DNA from: Actinomycetota bacterium
Lineage (GTDB): Bacteria > Actinomycetota > Actinomycetes > JACCUZ01
Direction: 5' to 3'
DNA length: 64,000 nt
Assembly: GCA_030841035.1 (NCBI GenBank)
Contig: JAVEDI010000042.1
Span: forward strand, 20,095 to 84,094
Both the position numbers and the translations under genes were made by a program. A model generated the notes under the pieces. The model was given only the letters and a program-made list of their open reading frames with translations, did no database searches and was not told the origin of the DNA. This document shows, one piece after another, positions 47,028 to 55,959 of the stretch (position 1 is its first letter; the number at the start of each line of letters is the position of its first letter).

Positions 47028-47426
47028 ATGAGAGTCACCCCAACGTCTCGGGTGGCGGTGCCACAGTCATGGTGCGGTGTACGCCGATCGGCGTCCCGCT
47101 TCTTTCGAGTCTCTGCAATGCGCTCCGAGGATCGGCCGGCTGTGCACGAGGTCCGTGCTCGTCCGGTCCGAGCGGGGTGCGCGCGTGTAACGTGCAGCGG
47201 GCCTGGTTTGTGCCCGCCTCCCCCAAGTCATGCCGTCGTGGTGTGCCGGGGAACGCCCCCGGCGACGGCGGAGCGTAGCGGATCAGGGCGCAGGCGGCGA
47301 CCGGCGGTGCGGCCGCGGCACCGGCCCACAGGAAAGGATCACCGCGTGGAAGGCCCGGCCGGGGGCGAACCGGCGCCTGCACCGCGTCGAGCTGGGGGCT
47401 CGCCTGCCGAGCAGACCGCGGCGGCG
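47028..47426. other. Intergenic region upstream of DUF4193 gene
   Basis: About 400 bases without a credible gene. It should hold the DUF4193 promoter on the minus strand. A perfect 14-bp palindrome ACGCCGATCGGCGT lies at 47081-47094 and could be an operator. The part near suhB is GC-rich and open in several frames, but these are antisense continuations without supporting features. Confidence 0.5.
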
Positions 47427-48257
47427 TCAGGGACGGTCGGCGCCCAGCGACGCCAGCAGGCTCTCGAGCTCGCCGAAGAGCGGCTCGGGCGCGGCGATCA
47501 CCAGTGCCTCGCCGGCTCCGCGCCCGCGCAGCCCGCCGACGACCGCCCCCGACTCCCGCGCGATGAGACCTCCCGCCGCCAGGTCCCAGGGCTTGAGGCC
47601 CTGTTCGTAGTAGCCGTCGACGCGGCCGGTCGCGACGGCGCACAGGTCGAGCGAGGCGGAACCGGCACGGCGGATGTCCCGGATGTGCGGCAGCACCTGG
47701 GTCAGGATCGCGGCCTGCCGCCCGCGGCGGGCCGGGTCGTAGCCGAACCCGGTCGACACGAGGGCCATGGCGAGCCGGGGGGCCGGGTTGGCGTGGACCG
47801 GCGAGCCGTTCAGGAAGGCGCCGTGCCCCTGCCGGGCCGTCCACACCTCGCCGCTGACCGGGTTGACGACGGCGCCGGCCACGACCTCGTCGCCCACGCG
47901 GGCGCCCACGCTCACGGCGTACGCCGGGATGTCGTAGAGGTAGTTGACCGTGCCGTCGATGGGGTCGAGCACCCAGGTGACACCGGAGGAGCCGGCCTCG
48001 GCCGCGCCCTCCTCGCCGAGGAAGCCGTCGTGCGGACGCGCCGCGCGGATGTGGTCCACGAGCAGCTCTTCCGACGCGTGGTCCATCTCCGTGACGATGT
48101 CGGTCGCGCTGGACTTGGTGGCGGTGACCGCGAGGGAGCGCGGCCGGTGCTCGACGATGAGCCGGCCGGCCGCCCGGGCGGCCTCCTCGGCCAGGGCCAG
48201 CAGGTCGTTCGGGTCGGGCAGGTCGCGGAGCTCACTACCGGCGCTCGTGTGGTTCAC
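47427..48257 (-). CDS. suhB: Inositol monophosphatase family protein
   Basis: Magnesium-dependent, lithium-sensitive phosphatase of 276 residues. Metal-binding motifs are SATDIVTEMDHASE, FLGEEG, and WVLDPIDGTVNYL; the second signature WDLAAGGLIARESG is near the end. It releases inositol or related alcohols from their phosphates and may supply inositol for actinobacterial phospholipids and mycothiol. GTG start at 48257, 17 bases from the ferrochelatase gene transcribed ahead of it. Confidence 0.93.
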   Translation of the reverse strand: MNHTSAGSELRDLPDPNDLLALAEEAARAAGRLIVEHRPRSLAVTATKSSATDIVTEMDHASEELLVDHIRAARPHDGFLGEEGAAEAGSSGVTWVLDPIDGTVNYLYDIPAYAVSVGARVGDEVVAGAVVNPVSGEVWTARQGHGAFLNGSPVHANPAPRLAMALVSTGFGYDPARRGRQAAILTQVLPHIRDIRRAGSASLDLCAVATGRVDGYYEQGLKPWDLAAGGLIARESGAVVGGLRGRGAGEALVIAAPEPLFGELESLLASLGADRP

Positions 48258-48274
48258 GGGTCCAGTCTCGCGCG

Positions 48275-49363
48275 TCAGTCCGCGCCGCAGAGGGCGGGGC
48301 GGTCGGGAGCGCGCAGGTTCGGGCAGCAACCCGGCGGGCAGATGTCGTGGCTCGGGCCCAGCTGCCCCAGCGCCCGGCGTGCCGGGGAGCCGCCGCGGAC
48401 CAGCGCGGCTCGCTCCAGCACCAGCTCCCGGATCGCCGCCACGAACCGCGGGTCGGTGCCGACCGTCGCGGCGCGCGCGAAGGGCAGCGCGAGGCGCTCG
48501 GCGGTCCGGCGCGCCTCCGTGTCGAGGTCGTAGCGGACCTCCATGTGGTCGCAGACGAACCCGATCGGCACCACCACGACGCCTGGCGCCTGCTGGGCGG
48601 AGAGCACCTCCAGGTGGTCGTTGACGTCGGGCTCGAGCCAGGGCTGGGTGGCCGGCCCGCTGCGGCTGCAGTAGACGAGCGACCACGGCACCTGCGCCGG
48701 GTCGCGCCCGCTGGCGGCTGCGACGCCCGTGGTCACCAGCCGCGCGACGTCCTCGTGCTGCGCGACGTACGCACCGCCCTCGGGACCGCTGCCGTCGTTC
48801 ATGGCCTCCGGCACCGAGTGCGTCACGAACAGCAGGTGCGCGCCCTCGGGCACGGCGGCAAGGGCGTCAAGCGTGCTCGCTACCGTCGTCTCCACGAAGC
48901 CGGGGTGGTTGAAGTAGTGCCGGATGCGGTCGACGTGCGGTGCCCGGTGACCGAGCGGCGTCACCGCAGCGGCCAGGTTCTCCCGGTACTGGCGGCATCC
49001 GGAATAGGAGGAGTACGCCGACGTCAGCAGGGCGAGGACCCGCGACGCGCCGGCCTCGGCGAGCTCGGCCATCGTGTCACTGAGGTACGGCGCCCAGTTG
49101 CGGTTGCCCCAGTGCACCGGCAGGTCGATGCCGTGTGCGGCGAAGTCGCTCTCGATCGCCGCGACCAGCGCCCGGTTCTGGGCGTTGATGGGACTCACCC
49201 CACCGAACGCGTAGTAGTGCTCGCCCACCTCCAGGAGCCGCTCCCGAGGGATCCCTCGGCCGCGGGTCACGTTCTCCAGGAAGGGCAGGACGTCGGACGG
49301 CTGCTCGGGGCCGCCGAAGGACACCAGCAGCAGGGCGTCGTAGGGCGAGGTGTCGGGGACCAC
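48275..49363 (-). CDS. hemH: Ferrochelatase (coproporphyrin type)
   Basis: Protein of 362 residues that inserts iron into porphyrin. The start [20 protein letters not shown] and [14 protein letters not shown], with the active-site histidine, are diagnostic, as is [20 protein letters not shown] with the catalytic glutamate region. The C-terminus CPPGCCPN holds cysteines of the iron-sulfur cluster found in actinobacterial members. In this phylum the enzyme works on coproporphyrin III in the coproporphyrin-dependent pathway (CpfC). GTG start at 49363 without a strong ribosome site. HemE lies 46 kb away. Confidence 0.94.
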   Translation of the reverse strand: MVPDTSPYDALLLVSFGGPEQPSDVLPFLENVTRGRGIPRERLLEVGEHYYAFGGVSPINAQNRALVAAIESDFAAHGIDLPVHWGNRNWAPYLSDTMAELAEAGASRVLALLTSAYSSYSGCRQYRENLAAAVTPLGHRAPHVDRIRHYFNHPGFVETTVASTLDALAAVPEGAHLLFVTHSVPEAMNDGSGPEGGAYVAQHEDVARLVTTGVAAASGRDPAQVPWSLVYCSRSGPATQPWLEPDVNDHLEVLSAQQAPGVVVVPIGFVCDHMEVRYDLDTEARRTAERLALPFARAATVGTDPRFVAAIRELVLERAALVRGGSPARRALGQLGPSHDICPPGCCPNLRAPDRPALCGAD

Positions 49364-49407
49364 GGGAGGATTCTTCCAGGCGGCCTGTCGGCGCGTACCG
49401 TGCCTGC

Positions 49408-50631
49408 GTGCTGCGTCCTTACCGCGACCTGCTGTCGACCCCGGGCGCGCCGGCCTTCTCCGCAGCCGCGTTCGTGGCCCGGATGCCGATCGCGATGCTC
49501 GGGCTCGGCGTCGTGCTGCTCGTGGTGGCCCACGACGGCAGCTACGGGCTCGCGGGGGCGCTGTCCGCGACGCTGGCGCTGGCCAACGCGCTGGGTTCGC
49601 CGGTGGTCTCCCGGCTGGTCGACCGGCTCGGTCAGCGGCGGGTGCTGCTGCCGGCCGTCGCGTTGCAGGGCAGCTTCCTGGTCTGCTTCGTCGCGCTCGC
49701 CAGCCTCGACGCGCCCCGCTGGTCGTTGTTCGCCACGGTGGCACTCGCCGGCGGGTCCGGCCCTCCGCTCGGGTCGCTGGTCAGGGCGCGGTGGGGGCAG
49801 GTGCTGGGTCCCGGCCCGCGGCTGCAGACCGCCTACTCGTTCGAGGCCGTCCTCGACGAGGTGATCTTCGTCGTCGGGCCGCTGCTGGTCACGGTGCTCG
49901 CGACCCGCCTGTTCGAGCAGGCGGGCCTGCTCAGCGCGGTGGTCCTGCTGGTCGTGGGCTCTCTCGCGCTGAGCGCCCTGCGGGCCAGCGAGCCGCCACC
50001 GGTGCCCGCCCGCGACGACCGCGCCCCCTCGGCCCTCGCTGCGCCGGGGATGGTTGCCGTGGTCGCCATGCTGGTCTTCGTCGGTGGCGTGATCGGCGGG
50101 GTCGAGATCAGCGTCGTGGGCTTCGCCGACCAGCACGGGCACGCGGCTCTGGCCGGTCCGTTGCTCGCCTGCTACGCCGGCGGCAGCTTGCTCGCGGGCC
50201 TGGTCTACGGCGCCGTGCACTGGCGCGTGGCGCTGCCCGACCGGCTGCTCGCCGGCGCCGTCGTCATGACGGTGACCGTCGCCGCGCTGCCGTTCGTGCG
50301 CGACCCGGCGGCGCTGGCGGCGCTGCTGTTCGTCGGCGGGCTCGGCATCGCGCCGACGCTGATCAGCGGCCTGTCGCTCGTCGAGCGCGTGGTGGCGCCC
50401 GGTCAGGTCACCGAGGGGCTCACCTGGGCGACCACGGGCATCACCGTGGGCCTGTCGCTGACCTCTCCCCTCGCGGGCCGGCTGGTCGACGACCTGGGCG
50501 CCCGGGAGGCCTTCACGGTGGCGGTTGCCTCCGGTCTCGCCGCGGTGATCGTGGGCGCGCTGGGCCTTCGTCGCATGCGGGCCGCCCCCAGCCGCCGGGC
50601 CACCGCCCCGGCCGCGGCGCCCGCCGACTGA
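49408..50631 (+). CDS. MFS transporter
   Basis: Membrane protein of 407 residues with twelve helices. The early segment [30 protein letters not shown] and the basic loop [17 protein letters not shown] between helices 2 and 3 are MFS signatures. The second half repeats the plan ([41 protein letters not shown] in part). Similar proteins sit between hemH and sepH in other actinobacteria as I recall. Substrate unknown. GTG start 44 bases from the divergent ferrochelatase. Confidence 0.87.
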   Translation: MLRPYRDLLSTPGAPAFSAAAFVARMPIAMLGLGVVLLVVAHDGSYGLAGALSATLALANALGSPVVSRLVDRLGQRRVLLPAVALQGSFLVCFVALASLDAPRWSLFATVALAGGSGPPLGSLVRARWGQVLGPGPRLQTAYSFEAVLDEVIFVVGPLLVTVLATRLFEQAGLLSAVVLLVVGSLALSALRASEPPPVPARDDRAPSALAAPGMVAVVAMLVFVGGVIGGVEISVVGFADQHGHAALAGPLLACYAGGSLLAGLVYGAVHWRVALPDRLLAGAVVMTVTVAALPFVRDPAALAALLFVGGLGIAPTLISGLSLVERVVAPGQVTEGLTWATTGITVGLSLTSPLAGRLVDDLGAREAFTVAVASGLAAVIVGALGLRRMRAAPSRRATAPAAAPAD

Positions 50632-50785
50632 GCCAGGCCAGGAAAAGTCGAGAAATCGTCGCGACAGACCGCGTGCCTTGCGCCGCGCGGCGTCCGGGTC
50701 GCACTAGCCTCGCTGCAGGTCGGACCGCTCCCTCGGCCCGACCGCTGCACCGCCCGTACCATCCGCCCGTCGACGGGAGCCCGCG

Positions 50786-51610
50786 ATGACCGATCTGCGG
50801 CTGGTGGCGGTGACCCCCTCGCGCGGCCACCTGGTGCTCGAGGACGACGCGAGCCACCAGTTCCGGCTGCCGATCGACGAGCGCCTCGCGAACGCCCTGC
50901 GCCACCCCCGGTCGAAGACCGGGCCCCAACCCGGACAGCTGGAGATCGCCGTGGACAGTCAGCTCACGCCCCGAGAGATCCAGGCCCGTATCCGGTCCGG
51001 CCGCAGCATCGAGGAGGTCGCCGCGGCGGCGGGCATCGCGACCGAGCGCGTCGAGCGCTATGCCGCGCCGGTGCTCGCCGAGCGCGAGCACGTCGCCGAC
51101 CAGGCGCGACGTGCTCCGGCGCGGCGCGCCAGCGGCGGCAACGCGCCGGAGCTCGGCGAGCTGGTCGCGGCGCGCCTCGACCAGCAGCGCGTGGCCGCCG
51201 ACACCGTGCAGTGGGAAGCGTGGCGCGGCGACGACGACCGCTGGACCGTGCAGCTGAGCTACCGCGCCGGCACCCGCGACCGGGCGGCTCAGTGGACGTT
51301 CGACCCGCGGGGCCGCGTCCTCGCGCCCGCCAACGACGAGGCCCGATGGCTGGTCGACGAGTCCTCGCCGGCGCGGGCGGAGGACGGCAGCCCGGTGGTC
51401 CCGGTACGCCGCTTGGCCAGCGTGCCCGCCGTCGATGGCGCTGCCGGGCGGGCCGAGGACGGCGACCAGGTCTACGACCACGAGGCCGACGAGGCCCGTG
51501 AGCGCGAGCGGGTGGAGCAGCAGGGCGCGCGTCAGGTGGCCCGCGGGGGCCGGCGCCCGGCGGTGCCGTCCTGGGACGACATCATGTTCGGCACCCGTCG
51601 ACCTGACTGA
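50786..51610 (+). CDS. sepH: Septation protein SepH
   Basis: Actinobacterial division protein of 274 residues (DUF3071). The conserved N-terminal domain begins LRLVAVTPSRGHLVLEDDAS and QFRLPIDERL, and holds a helix-turn-helix (TPREIQARIRSGRSIEEVAAAAGI). After about residue 100 comes a linker and DTVQWEAWRGDDDRWTVQL, then a charged disordered tail. SepH is known to stimulate FtsZ filament assembly. The ATG follows GGGAG. Gene order near hemH, suhB and DUF4193 is as expected. Confidence 0.93.
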   Translation: MTDLRLVAVTPSRGHLVLEDDASHQFRLPIDERLANALRHPRSKTGPQPGQLEIAVDSQLTPREIQARIRSGRSIEEVAAAAGIATERVERYAAPVLAEREHVADQARRAPARRASGGNAPELGELVAARLDQQRVAADTVQWEAWRGDDDRWTVQLSYRAGTRDRAAQWTFDPRGRVLAPANDEARWLVDESSPARAEDGSPVVPVRRLASVPAVDGAAGRAEDGDQVYDHEADEARERERVEQQGARQVARGGRRPAVPSWDDIMFGTRRPD

Positions 51611-51662
51611 GCCGCTCCCGCGCAGCCGAGGTGATCGCTGCGCCTCGGTCGGCCCCCGGTTC

Positions 51663-51687
51663 TGAACTTTTTCCGTCGCCCCGTATC
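51663..51687 (+). promoter_or_regulatory. ECF-sigma-like promoter before subtilase cassette
   Basis: TGAACTTTTT (51663-51672) and CGTATC (51682-51687) resemble -35 (GAAC plus T-run) and -10 elements used by ECF sigma factors, with about 14 bases between GAAC and CGT. The T-run is conspicuous in this genome. It would give a leader of about 100 bases before the small gene at 51799. Assigned by eye. Confidence 0.4.
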
Positions 51688-51798
51688 ACCGGCGCGCGGA
51701 CCCACTCCTATCCCCCGAGACGCCCACCTGAGGGCGTCCGGCACCAACGTCGATCACCCGGTCCGGACACGGACCGCCGGAGCGCTTGGGGGTACGCC

Positions 51799-52038
51799 GT
51801 GGAAGGCATCGAGGTCAGGACTGCGATGCGCGCCCGGCGTGGCACCGCGGTCCTGGGCCGGGTGGCCGATCAGCTGCTGGCAGGAAGCGACGTCGAGGTG
51901 CCTCGCCTCTGGGGGGAGCGAGGGAGGCACGAAGACGTGAGCGCCGAGCGTGAGCGGATCCGCGGGGCTCTGCACCAGGCCCATCAGCGCCGCGCCCGAC
52001 GGCGGCGCTTGGTCATCGGGCTGGTTCGGCTCGGCTGA
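51799..52038 (+). CDS. Small basic hypothetical protein
   Basis: Possible gene of 79 residues starting at a GTG with GGGGG eight bases upstream. The product begins VEGIEVRTAMRARRG, has a helical middle (AVLGRVADQLLAGSDVEVP) and ends in a very basic stretch (ALHQAHQRRARRRRLVIGL), which could bind nucleic acid. It is the first frame after the ECF-like promoter and could belong to the subtilase cassette. A strong hairpin separates it from the subtilase gene. No homologue comes to mind. Confidence 0.4.
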   Translation: MEGIEVRTAMRARRGTAVLGRVADQLLAGSDVEVPRLWGERGRHEDVSAERERIRGALHQAHQRRARRRRLVIGLVRLG

Positions 52039-52070
52039 GCACGCCTGAGCAGCGGCAGCAGGTGATGGTT

Positions 52071-52109
52071 CGATGGCCGGAGCGTCGCAGGGGAGCGCTC
52101 CGGCCATCG
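52071..52109 (+). terminator. Perfect 14-bp hairpin before subtilase gene
   Basis: Arms CGATGGCCGGAGCG (52071-52084) and CGCTCCGGCCATCG (52096-52109) enclose 11 bases. A second, overlapping dyad (GACCGCC at 52109 with GGCGGTC) and a nested ATTCGG / CCGAAT pairing follow up to the subtilase start. It may terminate or attenuate transcription, or shield the subtilase message. Confidence 0.6.
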
Positions 52110-52213
52110 ACCGCCACCGGCTAGGCGGCGGTCGCACCGCACGATTCGGTCCGGACACCCGACCGGAGCGCCCGAGACTCCGAATCGCTGGCATGAGAGA
52201 CCACGAGGACGCC

Positions 52214-53362
52214 ATGAGCCAAGCAGCGAACCGCCTCGCGCGGCTGCTCGAGCGCCGTCCCGAGCTGGTCACAGTGGACGGCGAAGCGCCGGAAGCGGCC
52301 GTCATCCGGCGCGATCAGCTGCTCGTCGGTACGTCCCTGGCGACACGTGTCGCGGCGACCATCGACCGCTGGGTCGAGCGCCGTGAGGACGTGCAGGGCA
52401 TCGGCGTCACTCGTCTGCACCTGCGGGGCGACGCGGACGTCACCGACCTGCTGGCCGGCCGGCTCGCCCTCCCCGGAGGTGCGAGCGCTTCCCCCGTGCA
52501 CCTGTTCACAGCCGCACCGGCCCACGGCGGCGGCCCGGTGGGCACACCGATCGTGAGCCAGGCAGACACCCGGCGGCCGCCGACCACCGGCGCTGAGCGC
52601 CTCGTGCAGGTGGCGCTTCTGGACACCGGACTGGGCCCGCACGACTGGTTCCCGGCCGGGTCGTGGGACCAGCTCGGGGAGGGGGACGTCACCGACCGCA
52701 GCGACGTGCCCACCGGGCCCGCCGACGACCAGACGGGTCACGGGACCTTCCTGGCCGGTGTCGTCCGGCGCCACGCCCCTACGGCGCGCCTGGTCGTCGG
52801 GCGAGTGCTGGCCTCCGACGGAGTCTGCGACGAGGTCGAGCTCATCACCGCCCTGCACCTGCTCGCCGCCCGTACGCCCAGCAGCGGACGACCGGTCGAC
52901 GTGCTCGTCCTGGGCCTCGGTGCGTTCACCTGGAACGACCTGCGGCCCGCAGCCCTGGCCCGGGCCCTGCTGGCGCTGGGCTCCGACACCGTTGTCGTCG
53001 CCGCGGCCGGCAACTCCGGGCGCGAGCGGCCCTTCTGGCCCGCCGCCCTCGCCCCGGTCGTGTCCGTCGGGGCGCTCACCGCGCATGGCGCCCGCGCAGG
53101 TTTCTCCGGCCACGGCTGCTGGGTCGACGCCTGGGCCCAGGGTGAGGACGTCACGAGCAGCATCGTGGCGCGCGGTGACGAGCCCGCGGGGCAGGCCCGT
53201 TGGAGCGGCACGTCCTTCGCCGCCGCACGGGTGTCGGCCCAGATCGCCCATCGCGCGGCGACCACGGGGTACAGCGCGGCAGCGGTCACGCCGCAGGTGC
53301 TCGCGGACTTCGCCGCTCCCGAGCCGACGGACAGCCCGGTGCCGGACGGGACCTCCTCGTGA
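52214..53362 (+). CDS. Cytoplasmic S8 (subtilisin-like) serine protease
   Basis: Protease of 382 residues without a signal peptide. An N-terminal region (1-125) resembles no propeptide I know. The catalytic triad is Asp137 (VALLDTGLG), His176 (GHGTFLAGVV) and Ser334 (WSGTSFAAARV), with the oxyanion asparagine 267 (AAAGNSG). The ATG at 52214 has GAGGA four bases upstream; an ATG at 52193 lacks one. Intracellular S8 proteases in actinobacteria are found with sigma factors, CHAT proteins and small partners in signalling or defence-like loci; here the next gene is a candidate partner. Proteolytic target unknown. Confidence 0.85.
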   Translation: MSQAANRLARLLERRPELVTVDGEAPEAAVIRRDQLLVGTSLATRVAATIDRWVERREDVQGIGVTRLHLRGDADVTDLLAGRLALPGGASASPVHLFTAAPAHGGGPVGTPIVSQADTRRPPTTGAERLVQVALLDTGLGPHDWFPAGSWDQLGEGDVTDRSDVPTGPADDQTGHGTFLAGVVRRHAPTARLVVGRVLASDGVCDEVELITALHLLAARTPSSGRPVDVLVLGLGAFTWNDLRPAALARALLALGSDTVVVAAAGNSGRERPFWPAALAPVVSVGALTAHGARAGFSGHGCWVDAWAQGEDVTSSIVARGDEPAGQARWSGTSFAAARVSAQIAHRAATTGYSAAAVTPQVLADFAAPEPTDSPVPDGTSS

Positions 53363-53431
53363 CCGCCTGTCCCCACACCTGCGTCGGAGCCGTCGCGTCG
53401 GCGCCCCGCACCTACCGGCGGAGGACCGACC

Positions 53432-53905
53432 ATGGCGCGCTCTGACCCGTCCACGATGGACCAGCGCGACCAGGCGCTGCTCGCCGAGCTCCGCGGCTGC
53501 CTCGACGGCATCGACCCCGCACCGGTCGCGGCTGTCTCGGCCGCGCACGGGGCCTACTCCTGGCTCACCATCGACGCGGAGCTCGCCGCGCTCGCGGACG
53601 ACAGCTGGCTGGCGGGAGCCGGCGTACGCAGCGAGGCCGTGCCGCGGTCGCTGACCTTCGAGTGCGCCACCGGCCTCGTAGCCCTGGAGGTCAGCAGCGA
53701 CGGCGAGGACCAGCGACGCATCCTGGGCCAGACCGACCGGCCGGCCGACCTGCAGATCCGCCACCCCGGGGGCACCGTGACCCTCCCGACCGACGAGCAC
53801 GGCCGGTTCCGCGCACAGAGCATCGCCGCCGGCCCCGTTTCGCTGCGCTGCGTCTTCCGGGACAGTCCCGACGCCCCGGTCATCACCTCGTGGGTCGTGG
53901 TCTGA
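53432..53905 (+). CDS. Hypothetical partner of S8 protease
   Basis: Protein of 157 residues. The N-terminus (about 1-45) is helical (LLAELRGCLDGIDPAPVAAV), the middle has LTFECATGLVALEVSS, and the C-terminus is a beta region (RHPGGTVTLPTDEHGRFRA, SIAAGPVSLRCVFRD) like a small carboxypeptidase-regulatory-type sandwich. Proteins of this form occur beside ECF sigma factors and S8 proteases in actinobacteria, so an anti-sigma or adaptor role is possible. ATG with GGAGG upstream. It follows the protease gene after 69 bases. Confidence 0.7.
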   Translation: MARSDPSTMDQRDQALLAELRGCLDGIDPAPVAAVSAAHGAYSWLTIDAELAALADDSWLAGAGVRSEAVPRSLTFECATGLVALEVSSDGEDQRRILGQTDRPADLQIRHPGGTVTLPTDEHGRFRAQSIAAGPVSLRCVFRDSPDAPVITSWVVV

Positions 53906-53938
53906 GCACCGCGGCTGCACCGGGCCCGGTCGTGGCGG

Positions 53939-54691
53939 TCACGACCCGGGCGCGTCCTTCAGCCCGGCAGCCTCGGCGGCGGTGACCTCGATGACGCGGC
54001 GCGGCGGCACGGGGCACACGGCGATGTCGAAGGGCAGCGCCTCGGCGCCCGCCGGCGCGGCCTGGACCACGGCGTCCCGCGAGGCGGCGGTCATGCGGCG
54101 CATGTGGTGGCGACGGCAGAGCACCTCGTAGTCGACCGACTCAGCGCTGACCTCGTCGCCGGCTTCGGTGTCGCCCACGACCACCTGCTCGCCCTCGACG
54201 ACCATCACTCCGCCGACCGTGCGGGCGTTGTGGGTCGCTCGAGCCCCGCACCAGCACAGCGCCTCGACCTGCAACACCTGCACACGGTCGGCCAGCTCGA
54301 TGAGCCGCTGCGAGCCGGGGAACAGCGCCGTGCGGAAGTCAGCCGTGATGCCGAAGGCGAAGACATCGACCTCCATCTCGTCGACCACCCGGGCGAGCTG
54401 CTCCACCTGGGCCGGCAGGTAGAACTGCGCCTCGTCGCAGATGAGGAAGTCGACCCGGCGCCCGTGGGTGCGCTGCTCGACGACCGCGTCCCAGAAGTCC
54501 AGGTCGTCGGTCACCTCGACGGCCGTGGTCTTGAGCCCCAACCGGCTGGACAGGATCGACTCCCCCGCCCGGTCCAGCTTGGTGAAGATCAGGCCCACCC
54601 TGCCCCGTTGGGCATGGTTGTGCTCCATCTGCAGGGCAAGCGTGGACTTGCCGCAGTCCATCGTTCCGCTGAAGAACACGAGCTCGGCCAT
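53939..54691 (-). CDS. tdk: Thymidine kinase (type II)
   Basis: Salvage kinase of 250 residues that phosphorylates thymidine. The P-loop FFSGTMDCGKSTLALQM starts at about residue 6, the Walker B and lid are VDFLICDEAQFYLPAQVEQL, and zinc cysteines are in LCWCGARATHNAR and LCRRH. The C-terminus is about 30 residues longer than in many relatives (PFDIAVCPVPPRRVIEVT). ATG at 54691. The end of the phosphatase frame transcribed ahead of it overlaps its first 103 bases in another frame. A short dyad (GGTCGTG/CACGACC) at its stop may end transcription. Confidence 0.93.
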   Translation of the reverse strand: MAELVFFSGTMDCGKSTLALQMEHNHAQRGRVGLIFTKLDRAGESILSSRLGLKTTAVEVTDDLDFWDAVVEQRTHGRRVDFLICDEAQFYLPAQVEQLARVVDEMEVDVFAFGITADFRTALFPGSQRLIELADRVQVLQVEALCWCGARATHNARTVGGVMVVEGEQVVVGDTEAGDEVSAESVDYEVLCRRHHMRRMTAASRDAVVQAAPAGAEALPFDIAVCPVPPRRVIEVTAAEAAGLKDAPGS

Positions 54692-55959
54692 GAGCCGGGC
54701 AGCCTCTCGATCGACGACACGGAGGGCGCGGGGACGCCCCCCAGTCTGCCAAACGCCGGCTCGGGCTGCGCCTCGCCGCTCGTCGGGGCGGGTGGGGGTC
54801 CCGGGCCGGGGCCGGCCGGGTGCACCAGCAGCGGCACCAGCCGTTCGGCATCGGTGAGCGACCCGTGCATGCCCAGCAGCCCGAGCAGCTGCGCGGGCAT
54901 CCACCGCGAGTCGAGCACCGCCACGGGCCCGCGGGCCGCCACCACCACATCGCCGATCCGGGCGCGGACCACGTCATCCACCTGCGGCCCGAACCAGCCG
55001 GCCGCCTCCGCCTCGTCGCGCGACAGCACCCACGCGTCGTCCTGGAGCTCGCGGCACCACACCGCGACGACGTCCTCGCGCGCGGCCGGCTCGACGTACA
55101 GGTAGAGGGCACGCGGCTCACCCGCGACCTCGCGCACGCCCGCCGTGAGGTCCGGCCGGTCGCGCAGGTCGATGCGGCCCTGCTCGGGTACGTCGACCAT
55201 CCCGTGGTCGGCGGTCACCAGCAGGGTCGCCTCGGGCGGCAGCACGGAGGCGAGCTGCTGCGCGAGCCGGTCGATGTGCGCAAGCTGGTAGCGCCACGCA
55301 TCAGAGGCGCAGCCGGCCCGGTGGCCCGTCGAGTCGAGGTCGCCGTGGTAGACGTAGACCAGCGACCGCTCGCCCTCACGCACCGCGGCGGCAGCGGCCG
55401 CGACCAGCTCACCGAGCGAGTCGGCGCCCCGCTGCGCAGCGCCGCCCGACGACGCCTCCGTCAGCCCGGTGCCCGCGAACGCCCGCGGGTTGACCCGCGC
55501 CACGGCCACGCCCGCCCGGCGCGCGCGCTCGAAAGCCGTCGGATGTGGCTGTACGACGGTCGGGGCGACCGCGGGATCCCAGTGCAGCGCGTTGAGCCGG
55601 CGCCCGAGCTCGGGAAGGACCATCTCGAAGCCGACGACACCGTGGCGGCCCGGCGGCAGGCCGGTGCCCAGCGAGGTGAGGGACGTCGCGGTCGTCGACG
55701 GGAAGCCGGTGGTCAGCGTCGTCGCCGACGGCAGGAGCGAGGTCAGGAACGGCGCCTCCTGCGGGTGCTCGCACAGCAGCTGCCAGCCGAGGCCGTCGAC
55801 CAGCAGGACCACGACGCGCCGCGCGGGGGCAAGGGCGAGCGGGGCCTGCTCGCCGCGGACCCCGAGCGCGCTCAGGACTGAGGGCAGTACGTCGGACAGG
55901 GCCGCCTCGCCGTAGCGGGGCGGTGGCGGGAGCGGCGGGCGCGGAGGCCGGCCGGTCAC
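54589..55959 (-). CDS. Alkaline phosphatase family / nucleotide pyrophosphatase-like
   Basis: Soluble metalloenzyme of up to 456 residues of the phosphodiesterase/nucleotide pyrophosphatase group. Metal and nucleophile motifs are VVVLLVDGLGWQLL, FPSTTATSLTSLGTGL (threonine nucleophile), VYHGDLDSTGHRAG and LLVTADHGMVDVP. The conserved fold ends near residue 385 (RLVPLLVHP), but no stop occurs until 54589, so about 65 low-complexity residues overlap the start of tdk. The GTG at 55959 overlaps the DUF5998 stop (GTGA). Substrate unknown. Confidence 0.87.
   Translation of the reverse strand: MTGRPPRPPLPPPPRYGEAALSDVLPSVLSALGVRGEQAPLALAPARRVVVLLVDGLGWQLLCEHPQEAPFLTSLLPSATTLTTGFPSTTATSLTSLGTGLPPGRHGVVGFEMVLPELGRRLNALHWDPAVAPTVVQPHPTAFERARRAGVAVARVNPRAFAGTGLTEASSGGAAQRGADSLGELVAAAAAAVREGERSLVYVYHGDLDSTGHRAGCASDAWRYQLAHIDRLAQQLASVLPPEATLLVTADHGMVDVPEQGRIDLRDRPDLTAGVREVAGEPRALYLYVEPAAREDVVAVWCRELQDDAWVLSRDEAEAAGWFGPQVDDVVRARIGDVVVAARGPVAVLDSRWMPAQLLGLLGMHGSLTDAERLVPLLVHPAGPGPGPPPAPTSGEAQPEPAFGRLGGVPAPSVSSIERLPGSWPSSCSSAERWTAASPRLPCRWSTTMPNGAGWA

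Noticed and set aside
51631..51798. Upstream extension of the small frame ending at 52038
   Set aside because: The ATG at 51631 would run through the ECF-like promoter and has no ribosome site; the GTG at 51799 is better placed.
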